A DNA stretch of 64,000 nucleotides from Morinoia aosen (taxonomy: Eukaryota > Arthropoda > Malacostraca > Amphipoda > Talitridae): the NCBI GenBank assembly GCA_030386875.1, contig CM059567.1, positions 54,978,020 to 55,042,019 of the forward strand. Reading direction: 5' to 3'. Made by a program: the position numbers and the translations under genes. Positions 61,241 through 64,000 of this stretch are shown here, piece after piece. Under the pieces are notes generated by a model. The model did no database searches and had not been told where the DNA came from. It saw nothing but the letters and a program-made list of their open reading frames with translations. Position 1 is the stretch's first letter; each line of letters opens with the position of its first letter.

Positions 61241-61592
61241 AGCATAGAATAGATTAGATTAGATTATAAGTTAGTTTAAGCCTCCCTAACCGCTACAAAA
61301 ATAGAGCGTATCGAAGAGAGGAAGGAGGAAGGCACCATTTAGTATGGAGATAAGAAAATGAGGAATCTATGCTGAAGGGGCATAGAAACAGTAAGATGAG
61401 AAAGAAGTTCATGAAATAAGATAAAAGTTGAAGAAGAAAATGAGAGGTGCTGAAAAACAGGACTGCAGTGAATCAAAAAAAGGTGGTCCTTAACATAACA
61501 CAAAAAACTTTCATTTCAACAAAAAGAAGGCCTACCTAACTCTCAGCTCGGGCTCTCACATTTTTCCCCTGGAAACGCTAGCATAGAATAGA
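61241..61592 (-). mobile_element. SINE-like family copy 19 with 13-bp TSD
   Basis: AGCATAGAATAGA at 61241-61253 and 61580-61592 flanks the insert 61254-61579. Tail TTAGATTAGATTATAAG. It is 5'-truncated at CCCCTGGAAACGCT. Several CpG sites of the family appear as TG/CA here (for example AAAATGAGGAATCTATG for GAACGCGGAATCTACG). Confidence 0.95.
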
Positions 61593-62019
61593 CCAACCTA
61601 ACAAACCAGAACCTAGTGCCAACCCTATACCTCCTGAGGAGGAAGCTCTATGCAAAGTCAGCAACCCTACAAGACACAAAGTGATTTGTACAACAAGAAA
61701 TAATACTTTTTGGAGAATAGCAGAACAAATTCACACCTAGAAACTGTTAGTCTTGTGCACGCCTTTTTTTTGCCATCTCAAATAATTGCATTCCCAGCAA
61801 TATAATATGCTTCAGTTTAGTTTAGTGCAAGTGAAGCAACACACAAAAATCATCTAAAAGAATTGATCAACAACAGTTACAAAACTAGTTATGCATACTT
61901 GAACTAGTTTTCAAACTGCTATGGATAAGGAGAAATTATCAAAGAAACCACTACTTTGAAATAACCCAAAACATTTACCCTGAGCACATAGGAAAAAAAA
62001 ACACTACAAGGGCCATCTT
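61593..62019. other. unannotated part of the intron
   Basis: CpG-poor, no repeats or open frames recognised. Confidence 0.4.
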
Positions 62020-62078
62020 CTACATAGGAACTTTTATTCTATGGAAAAGATGGAATAACAAATCATAACCACTGATAC

Positions 62079-62219
62079 CTTTTTGTATGGAGTGCAGGAG
62101 CTGACTGAAGTGCTGCCTCTCTCCAAGCTGTGAGACAAACTCTGTGAAGAATGCCTCCATCAGCCCCTCCAAATTGCAAACTTGCACTTGCACAGCCATA
62201 CTACTACTTTCATGGGACA
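62079..62219 (-). CDS. 5' exon of the Ser/Pro-rich protein gene
   Basis: A 141-bp exon bounded by a good acceptor (AATTATTTTCAG before 62219) and donor AAAAAG|GTATCA at 62079. It reads SHESSSMAVQVQVCNLEGLM, then EAFFTEFVSQLGERQHFSQL and LHSIQK, and ends one base into a Gly codon completed by the next exon at 57790. The segment looks like one or two amphipathic helices. The ATG at 62198, in AGTAGTATGG context, is a plausible start; if used, the preceding acceptor implies a spliced 5' UTR exon to the right. Alternatively the exon is internal, since it is open from its first base. No family was recognised. Confidence 0.72.
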
Positions 62220-62820
62220 CTGAAAATAATTAAAATTCATTAGTTTCATAAAAAATGTAAGCAGCTTAGGTGGCTATACTTGGTAAACAAAAATAGTTTT
62301 CTAGGAAAGAACCATAACCTTGGCTCAGAGTTACAAAAGTTTGTTTGAAAAGGTCACCAAAGTCAATATCTTCAATCCATAAATCATAACTTAAGCAAGC
62401 CCTCGGTGGTTCTCTGGCTCTCAGAATCATTTATTCACATACAACTCTGTCCTTAGAGAAGGATTACACTCATTTTTATTAGATAGCCAGCACTGCTTCT
62501 TATAAATAGTAGCTGCTAGTATGACCATGTGGTGCTCTGGCTCATTTCCTTTTTCTTTTAATAATGATGCAGATGTACACAGCTCTAGTCAATTTAGCTT
62601 AAGAGTACAATTGATATTCAAGCAATTTTTTGAGGATTTAAGGAGAAAACTGGAAATAAAAATAACTATGAGAGCAAGAGATGACATTCTGACGATAATG
62701 ATGCAATTGTCAAAATATAGATTATTTTCATTGGCTGATTTTCATAAGAACTGCCCACATTCAAATATTTCACTCAACACAAGAAGCATTCAGTATGCAA
62801 CATTTTTGTGAAATATTGAA
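62220..62820. other. upstream intron or 5' flank of the minus-strand gene
   Basis: CpG-poor, with a 96-codon plus frame at 62521-62811 that has no recognisable domain. No clear upstream exon or promoter was identified. Confidence 0.4.
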
Positions 62821-62905
62821 GATGCAACAATGAAGATGCAACAATGATATTGATGGATTGAAGATGCAACAATTCATTGAAGATGCAACAATGATACTGA
62901 CGGAT
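62821..62905. repeat. short irregular tandem repeat
   Basis: GAAGATGCAACAAT occurs four times with spacers such as GATATTGATGGATT and TCATT. Confidence 0.85.
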
Positions 62906-63375
62906 TTTTTCATTTGCCAACAAATTTTGCCAATGCATCATGTCAAACAACTAAGGGCATTTTCCTTTGATTGGTTTGCATTATATTAAATAAGTACAAC
63001 CTAACTTCTGTAATTTCAAAGTTACTGATGTAGATGATAGGTGAAATGATGGCAAAACCTAGACAAGGAGTAATTTTTACAATGGCAATATAGCATGTTG
63101 TAGCCTTTTTTCATCTTTAGAAATAAAAAAAATATAAGAAAATTGCACATAGAAAAACAACAAACAAAACAATCACATACAACATTAGTCTTTTACAGTT
63201 CACTCAAACATTCTGAGATAGATAAATTTATCTGCAATAGAAAACTGCAAAGCAAAACCATAACCATATACAGCTCATTTATTAAAAACATCTTTCAGCA
63301 TTAATAATAGGGCCAACTTTGGTCAATGTGAAGTTTAATGCAATCACTGCAAATAATAATTTTATTCTAAAGAAT
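62906..63375. other. unannotated CpG-poor stretch
   Basis: AT-rich, almost no CpG, no open frame or repeat recognised. It borders the MITE at 63376. Confidence 0.4.
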
Positions 63376-63987
63376 CACTAAAGGAACCCATTTAAGAATG
63401 TTTTCCATGAATGACATTCTGCTCGCTGATGCGTTATTTTCGAATTATTAAACTTCGAAGTTGGCTTTCGCAGGCCAAGGAAGCCAGCACTCCAATCGGA
63501 ATTTCATTAATAACGGAAGCTAACACCCTATTACAAACGTAAACAGGTTGGGTCGTCAGGAAGAGCCTCAGTTCTTCTAGTGAAAATTATAAATAAAGGT
63601 TCTAACTACCCCATCCATTAGGATGACATCCGCAATTTTGATTACATCAGCTCCAATTTGGTAGCAACCATATCAGGTGGCTGCCATGACAGTGTTGCTA
63701 TATGCACGTTTGAATGAATTACTTCCTGCTTCAAACACTCAAGTTGTGGTAACTAATTTGGGTGGGTTGAACCTTTATTAATAATTTTCAGTAAAAGAAC
63801 TGTGGCTCCCCCTCACGACCCAACCTGTTTACGTTTGTAATAGGGGGTTAGCTTCCGTTAATAATGAAATTCTTCTTGATGTGCTCGCTTCCTTCGGCGC
63901 AACTTCAAAGTTGAATAATTCAAAAATAACGCATTAGCAAGCAGAATGTCATTTATATAAAATGTTTTGAAACGTGTTCCTTTAGTG
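63376..63987. mobile_element. MITE with long terminal inverted repeats
   Basis: The left arm 63376-63560 and right arm 63811-63987 are inverted copies at about 80-85% identity by eye. They share the outer CACTAAAGGAAC end, TGACATTCTGC, ATGCGTTATTTT, AACGGAAGCTAAC, and a perfectly conserved block from TATTACAAACGTAAACAGGT to TGGGTCGT. The unpaired centre is 250 bp with no transposase. No target duplication was identified next to the CACTAAAGG ends, and the superfamily is unassigned. It is CpG-rich, unlike the surrounding DNA. Confidence 0.88.
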
Positions 63988-64000
63988 GTTTTTGGGATAG

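Larger units (their letters stand above)
57791..62078 (-). other. 4288-bp intron, CpG-poor
   Basis: Donor AAAAAG|GTATCA at 62079/62078 and acceptor CATGTGCAG at 57791 are joined in matching phase (1). The intron contains two or three SINE-like copies, a 19-bp array and a promoter-like island. Outside the island CpG is strongly depleted (about 16 CpG in 58501-60420, including the island). A diverged two-copy duplication (AAAACTGAACAAATCACAGT and AAAACTGAACCAAGCACAGT) lies at about 58348 and 58440. Confidence 0.7.

Noticed and set aside
55659..62219. Assigning the gene to codanin-1 or another named cell-cycle protein
   Set aside because: Only vague motif resemblance from memory; no conserved block could be matched, so no symbol is given.

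Overview
This is AT-rich eukaryotic DNA with very few genes, dense in repeats. It most likely comes from an arthropod, probably an insect. The evidence is: spliced coding exons with GT/AG borders and a 4.3-kb intron; a CR1/L2-like non-LTR reverse transcriptase; an internally deleted mariner-type transposase remnant; piggyBac-style MITEs at TTAA sites; and a CpG-poor block lying over one gene beside CpG-normal DNA, the mosaic pattern expected from invertebrate gene-body methylation. No rRNA, tRNA, CRISPR, operon or other prokaryote-type feature was seen.

Host coding sequence is confined to the right end, on the minus strand. An exon at 62079-62219 joins in matching phase to a 2132-bp exon at 55659-57790. 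Together they encode about 757 residues of a mostly disordered, Ser/Pro-rich protein with clustered SP/TP sites, two KEN boxes and a bipartite basic stretch. I do not recognise the protein. The large exon ends at a consensus donor, so the gene probably continues to lower coordinates. A hydrophobic open segment at 50137-50358 has a compatible phase and is a candidate further exon. A CRE plus two CCAAT boxes at about 59.9-60.1 kb forms a promoter-like island inside the first intron.

The other roughly 55 kb (1-55.6 kb) is repeat-rich and CpG-normal. Its main component is an interspersed retroposon-like family of about 350-375 bp with about 18-19 copies, all in one orientation (sense on the minus strand). 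Six copies have clear target-site duplications of 9-14 bp, and one copy is nested in another. Other elements are a 5'-truncated LINE with an intact 463-codon ORF (10.2-12.0 kb), a dead mariner relative (45.2-45.6 kb), TTAA MITEs (1.5, 5.4 and 17.9 kb), a CCCTTTAACG-ended MITE (15.8-16.1 kb), a 108-bp imperfect palindrome (28.9 kb), a possible Penelope-type hammerhead motif (52.4 kb) and a 612-bp MITE with long inverted repeats at the right edge (63.4-64.0 kb).

Tandem repeats are abundant: a 23-bp minisatellite (27.15-27.95 kb), a 19-bp array (60.84-61.17 kb), a 24-bp array (32.56-32.77 kb), a 30/25-bp array (12.7-13.17 kb), a 76-89-bp array (0.56-1.0 kb), and several two- or three-copy duplications with periods of 103-142 bp. 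Nearly all other open frames over 60 codons are chance frames or read-through of these repeats.
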